DNA of 64,000 nt from CAVSUB01 sp963816725 (GTDB lineage Bacteria > Acidobacteriota > Vicinamibacteria > Vicinamibacterales > 2-12-FULL-66-21). A program made the translations under genes and the position numbers. The DNA lies in assembly GCA_963816725.1 (NCBI GenBank), contig CAWFMC010000008.1, forward strand, positions 248,001 to 312,000, in the 5' to 3' direction. Below are positions 18,401 to 27,336 of the stretch, in pieces. Within the stretch, counting starts at the first letter, position 1. Each line of letters begins with the position of its first letter. Below the pieces are notes generated by a model, which worked only from the letters and a program-made list of their open reading frames with translations, did no database searches and was not told the origin of the DNA.

Positions 18401-18995
18401 CTCGCCAGGCCCATGCGGGTTCTCACCGATGCGCATCGCCTCGAGAACCCGCACGCGATCGTCCGGATGGATCACTGATATCAGCTTCTCGAACGAGACG
18501 GAGGGCTCGTCCTCCAGGCCGAGAATGCGCCGCGCCCCGGGCGACCAGCGGTTGATCCCGGTCAGCGGATCGAAGTCGAACGTGCCGAAGCCCGGCGGCC
18601 AGCGCGGCCAGCTGGATCTGCGCGTCCGCCGCCCGCACCGCCTGGCCGGCCCGCCGGTAGCGCAGCGCCAGCCACGCCGTGGCCCACACCACGAACACCG
18701 GCAGGCCCGTATGGAGCACGGAGGCACTGCGCGGCGCCGTGCCCTCGGGAGCGAAGAACAGGCTGACGACGGTGATCGCGGTGCAGGAGGCCGCGACCAC
18801 GACCGGCTCGTAGCCACGCGGCAGCGCGAGGCTCAACACGACCGCGATCACGTAAGGAATCGAGGACAGCGCCCCGAGCGGGGCGCGCAGGTCGGAGATG
18901 AACAGGACCGCGAGCACCAGCCCGAGGGCCAGCCACAACGCGCGGGCGGGCAGTGCCAGGGGCAGGTCGACACCGTTCCTGATCGAACGCCGCAT
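15401..18995 (-). CDS. Membrane hybrid sensor histidine kinase, multi-PAS/GAF with C-terminal receiver (frameshifted)
   Basis: Joined across one frameshift this encodes about 1,197 residues. ATG 18995 is preceded by AGGAGGAGG. Four transmembrane helices come first (LWLALGLVLAVLFISDL, SSIPYVIAVVLSLAL and two more), then two PAS domains, a GAF domain (around SLSTIHTGDDLHGRMAQ) and two more PAS domains. The dimerisation helix carries the phospho-acceptor His (FLATLAHELRNPLSPMR), followed by a HATPase domain (GVGVPPEQLPRLFEMF, GLGIGLTLV) and a receiver domain with Asp in ILLDIGLPGLNG and Lys in FTKPID. The frame breaks in the CCC run 18591-18593, where one base fewer restores AAGFGTFDFDP. No response regulator gene is adjacent. 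Confidence 0.85.
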
Positions 18996-19216
18996 CCTCC
19001 TCCTTCGCGACGATCGTCGCGCCGGCGGCCGGCCGTGTCAGCTCGTGCCGCCCAGTCGTCCGGGACGGTGGAATTATGGCGCGATTCGGCGTCGCGATGA
19101 TGCGTCCGGCGCACCATGCGTAATCCCAGGCCGCCGGAGGAGGCGGCCGGTGCGGGCGCAGCGAGGCGGGACGAGTGACGGACCCGATGAGCGGCGCGCC
19201 GACGGGTGACGAGCGC

Positions 19217-20488
19217 TTACGCCGCGGCGGTGGCGAGACCGGACTGTGAAAGCTGGCGGCCCCAGCGGATGGCTTCGGCGTGGGCGACGGCGAGGTCGCC
19301 CGGTGAGATGCCGGCCCGGTCAGCCGCTTCCTGCGCGCGATCCCACGCGCCGCGCTCGTGCATGATGACCGCGTCCAGGACCCGGCGGGACAGGTTGTCG
19401 TCCCCGAGCAGGGCGCCGCGGGTGTCGGCTGACAGCGGCAGGCCTTCGACGACGGTCGACAACGGACGTCCGAGCATCGTGTCGAGCAGCGAGCAGAGGC
19501 CGAGCAGGAACAGCTCCCCGCCGGCGCCCTCCCCGATCGCGTTGCCGACCAGCTCGCAGCACCGCGCCCGCAGCACCGCGATCGTGACAACCTCCGAGCA
19601 GCCCCGTCCGTTCAGGCCGGCCATGGCCCAGACCGACGCCCACTTGCGAATCCGATCCACGCCGAGGAGCAGGATGGCCTGGCGGATGGAGTGAATCTCC
19701 TGGTGCAGGCCCGAGGCGGCGGAGTTCACGCAGCGGAGCAGCCGATACGTCAGCGAGGCTTCGTGCTTGACGATCTCCTCGGCCGCCATCACGGTCAGAT
19801 CCGGCTGGTTGATGGCCGCGAGGATCTGCAGGTGCATCATCCGAGACGACGGCAGGGCGGCGCCGGTGAGCGTCTTCGGCTTGCAGAAGAAGTAGCCCTG
19901 GAAGAGTGAATACCCGTCGGCGCGCGCGGCGTCGAACATCTCGACGGTCTCGACCTTCTCGGCGAGCATCTTGATCCCGCGCGGCAGCAGCCGGCGGGCG
20001 ATCGCGGCGCGGGTCTCGGGGCTCGTCGTCAGCACGTCGACTTTGACGACCTTGACGTAGGGCAGCAGCAGATCGGCCCCGGACATCGGCACGAAGTCGT
20101 CGAGCGCCAGCGTATGGCCGCCGGACTTCAGGGTGCGGCAGGCGTCGATGACCTCCGGATCCGCGGTCACCGTCTCGAGCAGCTCGAGGACGGAGCTCTG
20201 TTTGGGCGCGAGGCTCGCGGCTTCGTTGATCAGCAGGTTCCGGCTCACGTTCATGAAGCCTTTGCGGCCGTCGGTGAGCGTGTCGAACCCGATGCTCAGG
20301 ATCGTGTCAGTCAGGACGCGCGCGCTCGCGGCATCGCTTTCCATCACGCAGGCGGTGTCCGTCTCGCTGTCGCGATAGAGCAGCTCGTAACCAAAGACCC
20401 GACCCGTCTCGTCGAGGATCGGCTGCCGCGCGACGAAGGTGAGTGCAGGCTGGATATCGGATTCGATCGGTAAGGACAGTGTGCTCAT
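19217..20488 (-). CDS. EAL-HDOD signalling protein (YuxH-like), copy 1
   Basis: 423 residues. An N-terminal EAL-type barrel (FVARQPILDETGRVFGYELL) lacks the catalytic ExLxR signature: YELLYRD stands in its place. It keeps TLALDDF and LAEKVE, so it is probably an inactive c-di-GMP phosphodiesterase that may bind the nucleotide or a partner. The C-terminal HDOD half (YRLLRCVNSAASGLHQEIHS, AILLLGVDRIRKWASVW) is the usual partner domain. Proteins of this build regulate motility or stress signalling in other bacteria. It is paralogous to the gene at 25803-27050. The 221-bp gap before the kinase gene shows no clear site. Confidence 0.92.
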   Translation of the reverse strand: MSTLSLPIESDIQPALTFVARQPILDETGRVFGYELLYRDSETDTACVMESDAASARVLTDTILSIGFDTLTDGRKGFMNVSRNLLINEAASLAPKQSSVLELLETVTADPEVIDACRTLKSGGHTLALDDFVPMSGADLLLPYVKVVKVDVLTTSPETRAAIARRLLPRGIKMLAEKVETVEMFDAARADGYSLFQGYFFCKPKTLTGAALPSSRMMHLQILAAINQPDLTVMAAEEIVKHEASLTYRLLRCVNSAASGLHQEIHSIRQAILLLGVDRIRKWASVWAMAGLNGRGCSEVVTIAVLRARCCELVGNAIGEGAGGELFLLGLCSLLDTMLGRPLSTVVEGLPLSADTRGALLGDDNLSRRVLDAVIMHERGAWDRAQEAADRAGISPGDLAVAHAEAIRWGRQLSQSGLATAAA

Positions 20489-20601
20489 GTCGAGGGAGGG
20501 CTCCGTTCACTCTTATCGGCACGGCACGGCCCACTCTTGAACGGTGACGCGCATTCCTCGAGCCCCGCGACGCAGCGTGTGTGCGCTTCCGGCGCAGGCG
20601 A

Positions 20602-22542
20602 TCAGTGGGAACGCGAGCGCCGGCGGGTGGCCGCCGGACGACCCGCCGATGGGCTCGCACGTAAGCCGTGGAGTCGGCGCAGCATCTCGGGGCGCAGCTG
20701 CAGGTGACGCCCCTTCCTGCTCCAGAAGCGGGCGAGCGGACCGGTGATCGCGGCCTGCTGGCGATCGGGGCGGGTGTCGCTGTCGAAGCGCTTGTAGATC
20801 ACGTAGCGAATCGCTCCCTGCGGATCGATCACCAGCGTGCAGCCACCGTTCATGTCGAACAGCGTTCCGCTGCGGCTTACGGTGCACGACTGGGTGACTT
20901 CGGCCACCAGATCGAACACGACGCGTCCATCCGGCGCCGCCCGCCGGGCGACACGCACCGACTGGACCGACGGCGGTGACGCCTGGGTCACGCCGGCCGG
21001 CAGCGGCGCCCCGGGCGGGATCAGATGGAACGCGTCGGCGTGCCGTGGATCCGTGACGAACTTGCCGAGCGCGTGCGCCTGGCGCATCAGCTCCTGAACG
21101 TCGGCGGGCTGTCCCGGATCACCGTCGAACTTCAGGCGCCGGAACGCCAGGTCCGGTATCTGCAGCGTACCGTCGAGCGGCTGCCACCGGACGGCGTCCT
21201 CGGTCATGAAGCGGACGTGCTGCGGGAAGATTTCGCGCCGCCGGAAGGACCGCATCAGCGCCTCGCGGAAGCCCCACTTGTCACTGCGCTCGAGATCGCT
21301 GTCCGCGGTGATGATCGCGCGCAGGTACTCGCCCAGTTCCATATCGGTCGGCGGGCAGTAGTCGATCGCGCGGATGCAAATCGCCAGGAACTGCCCCGCG
21401 ATGTCGCTGGCCTCCTGGGCCACCGCCTTGAGCAGCGCGTCGTTCAGCGCCGCGCCGGCGAGGTTCTGCGGATCGAGGCCGGCGATCCGGTAGTAACGCT
21501 CCGTCTTGCGCTTGACGACGGTCGCGAAGGCCTCGAACACCGCCGAGACGAGGACCGAGCCGAGCGTGTGCGGTTCCAGCTTGGGATCGTAGACCAGCGG
21601 CGCGGTCGCGGCCGGGCTGCCGTCAGGCTGCGGCAGCGTGTCCGAGTCGAACGCCGCGACGCCATCCAGATCGACCCCCGAGCGCAACGCGTTCGCCTTG
21701 CCGGTTTTGGACCGCGCATAGCCGAACTCGCGCGCGAGATCGGTCAGCAGCATGCCCCGTGCGAAACCGCCGCGCGACTCGCGGATGCCGCGCTCGACCA
21801 CGTCGGCGTAGGTGAAGTGCAGGAACAGCGCGACGAGATCCGAGAACGCCTCGTGAAACGCCGGGACGTCGACGTTCGACGGATCCATGAACGACGAGCG
21901 CAGCCCGTCGAGCAGCGCATGGGTGGTCTCGTGCGCGACGATGTCGTGGCTGAGCGCGGTGGCGATCAGGCCGTCGCGCAGCGTGAATCCGGCGGCGTGG
22001 TCACCGGCCGAGAAGTAGCCGAATGACAGGTCGCCGGCCTCGCGGCTGTACCCCGCGTTGCTGCCCTCGAACCCGAACGGCCGTACCGCCAGCCGCAGCG
22101 GCCCGTCGTCAATCGGCGTGGTGGCCCACGCGATCTCCCGGCCGAGCGCCTTGCGGAATGCGGCGTAAGTCAGGCTGCAGACGGCGTAGACCATCTGCAG
22201 GTGGAAGAGGCCGTTGGCCGGTGAAGGGGACAATCCGCTGGAGAGGAGCAGCGTCGGATCGTCGAGATCCAGCGCGGATGCGACGAGCGGCGCCGGCGCG
22301 CCGTCGCTGATGATCCGGAACAACGCGCCGACCGGCCCGCGTTCGAGCTTCTCGTACGGCACGTTGACCGTCGCCACGCCGCCGACGCGATCCGACACGG
22401 ACGGATCGAGGGTGTAGATCCGGAGAGGCCGGACCAGCGGCGCGTGCGGATCCCGCTGATAGGGCCGGACGAGTGCCTGCCGCGGAACGCGGTCGCTGAT
22501 CTCGTAGGCCACCGGTGCCGGGACGCGAGCTTTGGATGCCAT
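20602..22542 (-). CDS. Gluzincin metallopeptidase-like protein (HETTH)
   Basis: 646 residues from ATG 22542, with a GGAG ribosome site. The zinc motif HETTH is at residues 204-208 and a candidate third ligand is Glu231 in FHEAFSDLVALF, matching the thermolysin/M4-like (gluzincin) plan. N-terminal sequence (LRIYTLDPSVSDRVGGVATV) and the C-terminal beta-rich part (VVFDLVAEVTQSCTVS, DMNGGCTLVIDPQGAIRYVI) are not from a family I can name. No signal peptide is visible, which is unusual for an M4 enzyme. The upstream small gene ends 2 bp before this start, so translation is coupled. Probably a peptidase; substrate unknown. Confidence 0.78.
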   Translation of the reverse strand: MASKARVPAPVAYEISDRVPRQALVRPYQRDPHAPLVRPLRIYTLDPSVSDRVGGVATVNVPYEKLERGPVGALFRIISDGAPAPLVASALDLDDPTLLLSSGLSPSPANGLFHLQMVYAVCSLTYAAFRKALGREIAWATTPIDDGPLRLAVRPFGFEGSNAGYSREAGDLSFGYFSAGDHAAGFTLRDGLIATALSHDIVAHETTHALLDGLRSSFMDPSNVDVPAFHEAFSDLVALFLHFTYADVVERGIRESRGGFARGMLLTDLAREFGYARSKTGKANALRSGVDLDGVAAFDSDTLPQPDGSPAATAPLVYDPKLEPHTLGSVLVSAVFEAFATVVKRKTERYYRIAGLDPQNLAGAALNDALLKAVAQEASDIAGQFLAICIRAIDYCPPTDMELGEYLRAIITADSDLERSDKWGFREALMRSFRRREIFPQHVRFMTEDAVRWQPLDGTLQIPDLAFRRLKFDGDPGQPADVQELMRQAHALGKFVTDPRHADAFHLIPPGAPLPAGVTQASPPSVQSVRVARRAAPDGRVVFDLVAEVTQSCTVSRSGTLFDMNGGCTLVIDPQGAIRYVIYKRFDSDTRPDRQQAAITGPLARFWSRKGRHLQLRPEMLRRLHGLRASPSAGRPAATRRRSRSH

Positions 22543-22544
22543 GG

Positions 22545-22862
22545 TCACGATCTCCTGATGACGAGCCGGCTCGGGCTGCGCTCGACGATACGTAACGTGG
22601 CGTTCCCGGTCTCGGTCCGGACGACCAGGTGATCGTCTTCCTTCGACCAGCGCGCTGCCGTCGGCGTGGGTCGATCGTCGGGGCCGCCGTGATACACGGT
22701 GGCCGTTCCGTCCGGCTGCAACTCGAGGCGCTGGCGCGGCCGGCGGGAGAGCGGGACCGGTCCGTCCTCCGGCACGTAGACCTCGCCCGCAGCGCTGTCC
22801 TGCTCGTGGAGATGGACCCATCGGGTGGTGAACAGACGATCGTCCGGATTCGATGTGGACAT
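22545..22862 (-). CDS. Small beta-rich protein between two peptidase genes
   Basis: 105 residues (MSTSNPDDRLFTTRWVHLHE). The pattern resembles a short lipocalin-like barrel: a first strand with WVHLHEQDSAAGEVYVPE, then RRPRQRLELQPDGTATVYH, KEDDHLVVRTETGNATLRIV and a last strand SRLVIRR. There is no signal peptide. The stop is 2 bp upstream of the gluzincin start, and the M43-type peptidase ends 73 bp upstream, so it is probably part of one transcript. A role as inhibitor, chaperone or substrate-presenting partner for the flanking peptidases is possible but is only inference from position. Confidence 0.72.
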   Translation of the reverse strand: MSTSNPDDRLFTTRWVHLHEQDSAAGEVYVPEDGPVPLSRRPRQRLELQPDGTATVYHGGPDDRPTPTAARWSKEDDHLVVRTETGNATLRIVERSPSRLVIRRS

Positions 22863-22935
22863 GACGGGCTCGCGAGCGAGAGTGTCGCACGGTTGGCGGA
22901 GCGCGCGCTGACGGCACGCGCTCCACCCGTGACCG

Positions 22936-23824
22936 CTACATGAGGCCGGCGCGAGACGTCTCGAGCGCGGCGCGCATCCGGAGCACCTGCTGCGCGGTGA
23001 ACATGAACATCCCGGCGTCGTCGGTGTAGTCCATGTAATTCATGAACATGTCGCCGTTCGGGCCGTTGTTGCACGTCACCACGGGGAAGACCGGCATGCC
23101 GGTGTTCGGGCCGGCGCAGTTCGGTGTGTCGGCGACCATGTCCGAGCCGCTGCAGTCAGGGGTGTCGCCCCAGATGTGCCGCAGGTTGAAGTAGTGGCCG
23201 ATCTCGTGCGTCGCGGTACGCCCCTTGTGCGAAGGGGACCTGCGCGGTGCCGATCGTCCCGAAGGCGCTGACGTTGATGACGACCCCGTCGGTCGCCGGC
23301 GGCCCGCCGGGGAACTGCGCGTAGCCGAGCAGTCCACCGGTGAGCGGGCAGACCCACAAGTTGAGGTGCGTGTCCGGCTGGAACGGCGCGATGCCGCCGG
23401 TCGCGGGCTTTTTCACCTTGTCGTCGAAGGTGAAGCCGGTCTCGGTCGTCTTGGTGCGCGTGACTTTCACCAGCTTGAACTGAATGCGCGCGTCGGTCAC
23501 CAGGCCGGTCCAGGGTGCGGGGGTGCCCGACCGGTCAGGGTTCGTCGCCCGATAGTCGCGATTCATCGCCTTGAACTGGCTGGCGATCTGCGCCTGCGAG
23601 ATGTTGTGCTCGTCGGTGTCGTAGACCACGTTGACGACGGTCTTGATCGTGACGATCCGGGCCTTCTTCAAGTCGACGCCCTGCTCGCGGCGCTGATTGG
23701 TCTCCGCCTCCAGACGCATCTGGTTGGCGCGATACTGCGGGTACTGCTCCAGCAGCGCCATGTGTGCCGCCATTGCTCCGCACGACCGGCGCAGTGTCGG
23801 CGCCGCCTTCTGCCTCTTCGCCAT
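22936..23824 (-). CDS. M43 (pappalysin-like) zinc metallopeptidase (frameshifted)
   Basis: Start ATG 23824 (MAKRQKAAPTLRRSCGAMAA). The joined protein has about 295 residues. A metzincin zinc motif HEIGHYFNLRH (HExxHxxxxxH) is followed by WGDTPDC, VADTPNC and a Met-turn region with NYMDYTDDAGMF, diagnostic of M43 cytophagalysins/pappalysins. The N-terminal part, with RIVTIKTVVNVVYDTDEHNI and QIASQFKAMNRDYR, is the usual lead-in to this domain. The frame breaks in the CCCC run 23221-23224; removing one base joins VPFAQG to RTATHEIGHY. No signal peptide is apparent. It heads a three-gene peptidase cassette. Confidence 0.85.
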
Positions 23825-23956
23825 GCTGTCCTCCTGCCGCGAGCCACGGCCGCGGCGCGATGCGGGCGATCTCACTCGCCCCCGCCTCACGCCCCTCCAT
23901 GGACGCGTGCTGCCGGATCAAACGCCAGATCGTGGTGGTTTGAACAAGGCGCCGAG

Positions 23957-24216
23957 GGTTCGAGGGGTTCGAGGGTTCGATGGGTTCGATGGGTTCGGTT
24001 CACCGGTTCGATGGGTTCAATGGTTCGAGACGGTTCTATGGTTCGATCGGTGCCGTGATGGGAATCCGCCCGGTGGGCCGCACCTTCGAACCCGCGAACC
24101 CCTGAACCGCACCGTCGAACCAACCGAACCTTCGAACCCATCGAACCTTCGAACCCATCGAACCCTCGAACCCATCGAACCTATCGAACCCATCGAACCC
24201 TCGAACCTATCGAACC
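23957..24216. repeat. Large inverted array of GGTTCGA / TCGAACC repeats
   Basis: The left arm (23957-24046) has about seven exact GGTTCGA units plus variants, spaced mostly 8-10 bp. The right arm (24086-24216) has about twelve TCGAACC units, mostly alternating CGAACCCAT and CGAACCTT/CGAACCCT. The arms are reverse complements separated by about 39 bp, so the DNA or RNA could fold into a very long imperfect hairpin. It fills most of the 584-bp gene-free stretch 23825-24408 between divergent genes; the remainder holds the promoter at 24281 and nothing else I recognise. Confidence 0.85.
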
Positions 24217-24280
24217 CTCGAAAACATTCGCCCCCCTGCGCACATCGGCACAGGTTGCGGGGGAGGCCGAACGTAACGAG

Positions 24281-24310
24281 TTGACCCCCGGATGGGCTCC
24301 GATCTATACA
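24281..24310 (+). promoter_or_regulatory. Predicted promoter of the PEGA-protein gene
   Basis: TTGACC (24281-24286), an 18-bp spacer and TATACA (24305-24310) lie between the repeat array and the PEGA gene and would give a leader of about 90 nt. Confidence 0.45.
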
Positions 24311-24408
24311 GTTGAACCATACGCGTCAACCCAGGGCCGGTTTCCAGGCTGGCCGACGCGGCAAGGGTCGGCCGATCGTCCCGTGCGCGGTGTTCTCACA
24401 CCACTGCC

Positions 24409-25728
24409 GTGGCGTTATTGACGGCGACCCGTACTGCGCTGCACGGAGGACTTGTGGAAAGCCCGGAATCGCGCCCGTCACCCGCCATCGCCGATGAGGC
24501 GCCGCAGGCGTCGTTGCAACTGGAGCTGCGGGTCCCTGAGCGCCAGATGGTCGCCGCGTTCCGCGATGCCTTCCTGCGCTGGTTGAACGACCGGGCCGGG
24601 CCGTTCGCCGGGCTGGGAGGACGGGCGGAAGGGCTGGCGCTCGACGAAGTGCCGGAGGACGGCGAGTCACCGAATCGCACGCTGCTGCGGCTCTCGGTGC
24701 GTTGGTCGTTCTCACCCCGGCCGGCGGCGCGGGTGCCGATCGCGCTGCCGCCGCCGACGGCTCTGCCGATGGCCACGAGGCAGAACCTGCCGGCCGTCGA
24801 TCACTTCGTCTTCTTCCCGGATCCGCCGGAGACCGCCACGCCGATGCTTCAGGCGGTGTCGATTCCGCTGCAGCGTGACGAAGTGCCGCCGCGGCACTTC
24901 CACCTGGCACGGTCCGCGAGCACCAGATTGGCGCACATGGCAGGCCGCCGCGTGGGCGCCGCGGTCCGTCTCGCCCAGGCCGCGCCCGGCCGGTTCGGGC
25001 TCTCGGGCCTGACCGTTCGCACGCCGTTCGCCCCGAGCGGACCACGCGTCTGGGGCGCGTGGTTGTTCGGAGCGGCCGCGGTCGCGGTGGGGTTCACGGC
25101 GGGCTCGATTTATCTCGCGACCTCGACCCGGCCCGCGCACAATCCCGAACTGCCGGCCGCCGCGGCCACGACGGCCCGGAGCGAGCCCGTCGCCTCGCCG
25201 CTGGCGACGATTCCCCTGTCCCCGACACCGCCAGGCGAGTCGTTGCCTCAGGTGGACGGGCCCGGCCATCCGATGGACCTGGTGGTCGGCAGCGTCCCAC
25301 GCCAGCCGCTGCCGCCGACCAGCAGCGCCCTTGGCATCGCCGATGCCGAAGTCACCACCCGGCGCGGGCCGGCCGCCCCCGTGCCCGTTCCCGCCGCGGC
25401 CGCTGGCCGGCCGGTGGCGGACGGGCATGCGACGCCAGTGGTCGTCCGGGCCGCCGAGGTCACCGGCACGGCGGGCGCGGATCTAGGCAAGGTGAGGGGG
25501 GCGCTCCTGGTCAAGTCGGAGCCGCAGGGGGCGGAGGTGTCGATCAACGGCGTGGTCCATGGCCGCACGCCGCTCGTCATTCGGGATCTCGGAGCCGGCA
25601 GCCGCGTCGTTCGTCTCGATCTCGCCGGCTACGAGCGGTGGTCGTGGGCGATCGCGGTCGTGGCCAACCGCCGGACGCCGGTCACGGTGAAGTTGCAGCC
25701 GGAGCTGCGCGGCGCGAGTCAGGAGTAG
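24409..25728 (+). CDS. Single-pass membrane protein with C-terminal PEGA domain
   Basis: About 439 residues from GTG 24409; a GTG at 24451 (ESPESRPSPAI) is an alternative, and the start is uncertain. The first 200 residues (LQLELRVPERQMVAAFRDAF) are soluble and unrecognised. One transmembrane helix lies around residues 208-236 (VWGAWLFGAAAVAVGFTAGS). A Pro/Ala-rich linker follows, then a PEGA fold (ALLVKSEPQGAEVSINGVVH, GRTPLVIRDL) ending VTVKLQPE. PEGA domains are extracytoplasmic, surface-layer-like beta modules. It converges with the second EAL-HDOD gene. Function unknown. Confidence 0.75.
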   Translation: MALLTATRTALHGGLVESPESRPSPAIADEAPQASLQLELRVPERQMVAAFRDAFLRWLNDRAGPFAGLGGRAEGLALDEVPEDGESPNRTLLRLSVRWSFSPRPAARVPIALPPPTALPMATRQNLPAVDHFVFFPDPPETATPMLQAVSIPLQRDEVPPRHFHLARSASTRLAHMAGRRVGAAVRLAQAAPGRFGLSGLTVRTPFAPSGPRVWGAWLFGAAAVAVGFTAGSIYLATSTRPAHNPELPAAAATTARSEPVASPLATIPLSPTPPGESLPQVDGPGHPMDLVVGSVPRQPLPPTSSALGIADAEVTTRRGPAAPVPVPAAAAGRPVADGHATPVVVRAAEVTGTAGADLGKVRGALLVKSEPQGAEVSINGVVHGRTPLVIRDLGAGSRVVRLDLAGYERWSWAIAVVANRRTPVTVKLQPELRGASQE

Positions 25729-25802
25729 GTGGTTTCCGCGGCCATACGCGGCCGCGCGTCGGCGCGAATGCGCGAGCGGTCCGTGAGCCGAAGACCGCTG
25801 AC

Positions 25803-27050
25803 TCAGGCCGCGAGCACGTCCCGCGACAGCTCGCGCGCGTAGCGCAGCGCATCCTCGTACGCCGCGAGCAGCGCATCGCCCGGAAGTCCGAGCTTCGTCG
25901 CGATGGCTTCCGCGCCGGCGAAGTCACCCCGCTCGTAGGCGATCACCGCGTCGAGAATCGCCCGCGCCGAATTCGGCTTTCCAAGCAGCGCGTCCCGAAT
26001 CTCGCCCGCGAGCGGCAGGTCGACCAAGGCCGCCGGCATCGGCCGGCCAAGCATCGCGTCGAGCAGCGAGCACATGCCCAGCAGAAACAGACCGGACTCG
26101 CGGCCCGGACCCGCCGCCCGATCGCCGAGAATCTCACAGCAGCGAGCCCGGATGATCGACACCGGCATCACCTCGGCGCTTCCGCCCCCCTGCGCGACGC
26201 TGGCCAGCGACCACACCGAGGCCCACTTGCGCACCTGCCCGATGCCGAGCAGGATGAGCGCCTGGCGGATCGAGTGGATCTCCATCTGCAGCCCGAACGC
26301 GGCGGAATTGATGCAGCGCAGGACGCGATAGCACAGTGAGACGTCCTGCCGGATCAGCTCCTCGAGGTCGGCCAGCGTCACGTTCGGCTGGTTGATGGCC
26401 GCGAGCAGACGCAGGTAGGTGAGGCGCCGTCCCGGGGGCGTCGCACTCTTGATCGTGGTCGGCCGGCAGAAAAAATATCCCTGGAACAGGCTGTAGCCGG
26501 ATCGCTTGGTTTCCTCGAACACCTCCGCGGTCTCGACCTTCTCGGCGATGAGGCGGACGCGATGCATCACCCGCCGGGCGATGGCGGCGCGGGTCTCCGC
26601 GTCCGTCACCTGCGCGTCGACCTTCACGAACTTCACGAACGGCAGCAGCTCCGCAAGTTCGTCCTGGCCCTGATAGTCGTCGAGCGCCAGCGTGTAACCC
26701 ATCTCCTGAAGCCGCCGGCAGGCCTCGATGACCTCGGCGTCGACGTGGACGTCCCGACCAATCTCGAGGATGCAGGACGGGGCGGGCAGCACGGTGGCCG
26801 CGCCGCTCAGGAGCAGGGACCGGGTCAGGTTCACGAACGCCGGCCGGCCGTTCGTCAGCATCTCCAGCCCCATCGTCAGGATGGCGTCGGTAAAGACGTT
26901 GGCGCTGGCGACGTCGCCCGGCGTGGCGCAGGTGGCGTCCTCTTCGCGAGCCCGGTAGAGCAGCTCGTATCCGAACACCTGGCCGGCGCCGTCCAGAATG
27001 GGCTGACGGGCGATGTACACGAGATGCTGAGGGTCGTGTTCCGATGGCAT
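25803..27050 (-). CDS. EAL-HDOD signalling protein (YuxH-like), copy 2
   Basis: 415 residues from ATG 27050 (MPSEHDPQHLVYIARQPILD). Same architecture as the gene at 19217: degenerate EAL (YELLYRA instead of ExLxR, but TLALDDYQGQ and LIAEKVETAEVF kept) and HDOD (CYRVLRCINSAAFGLQMEIH, ALILLGIGQVRKWASVW). Roughly half of the residues align identically by eye, so the two are paralogues from duplication. The divergence argues for separate signals or partners. An upstream in-frame extension is possible but lacks family sequence. The 286 bp between this start and the transglycosylase stop (27051-27336) show no gene or clear site. Confidence 0.92.
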   Translation of the reverse strand: MPSEHDPQHLVYIARQPILDGAGQVFGYELLYRAREEDATCATPGDVASANVFTDAILTMGLEMLTNGRPAFVNLTRSLLLSGAATVLPAPSCILEIGRDVHVDAEVIEACRRLQEMGYTLALDDYQGQDELAELLPFVKFVKVDAQVTDAETRAAIARRVMHRVRLIAEKVETAEVFEETKRSGYSLFQGYFFCRPTTIKSATPPGRRLTYLRLLAAINQPNVTLADLEELIRQDVSLCYRVLRCINSAAFGLQMEIHSIRQALILLGIGQVRKWASVWSLASVAQGGGSAEVMPVSIIRARCCEILGDRAAGPGRESGLFLLGMCSLLDAMLGRPMPAALVDLPLAGEIRDALLGKPNSARAILDAVIAYERGDFAGAEAIATKLGLPGDALLAAYEDALRYARELSRDVLAA

Positions 27051-27336
27051 GTCACGTTCTCCGGACAGGGCAGATACCCCGTTCACACAGGGAATCGGCC
27101 GGTGCCGGGCGTGCTTGAATGCGTGCCAGCCGCCCTGGGGCCCTCGCCCGCGGCGTTCACGGCACCGAATCATCCGCGAAACGCTGACCCGTGAACCGTC
27201 AGAAGTGACTGGTGGATCGGAAGCATCAGCCGTCTCGGTCACGGAGCGCGTCGGTGCCGGCGCCCGATGATGCCCGGTGCTGGCGGAATGCGCCGACTCC
27301 GCACGAGATCGGCTCAGCGCGCGGCGACCGAGTTGG

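Noticed and set aside
18423..18995. A separate small membrane protein upstream of the histidine kinase
   Set aside because: Its helices are the natural N-terminus of the kinase; one base fewer at 18591-18593 joins it to the first PAS domain, and its own C-terminal part is Arg-rich shadow sequence.
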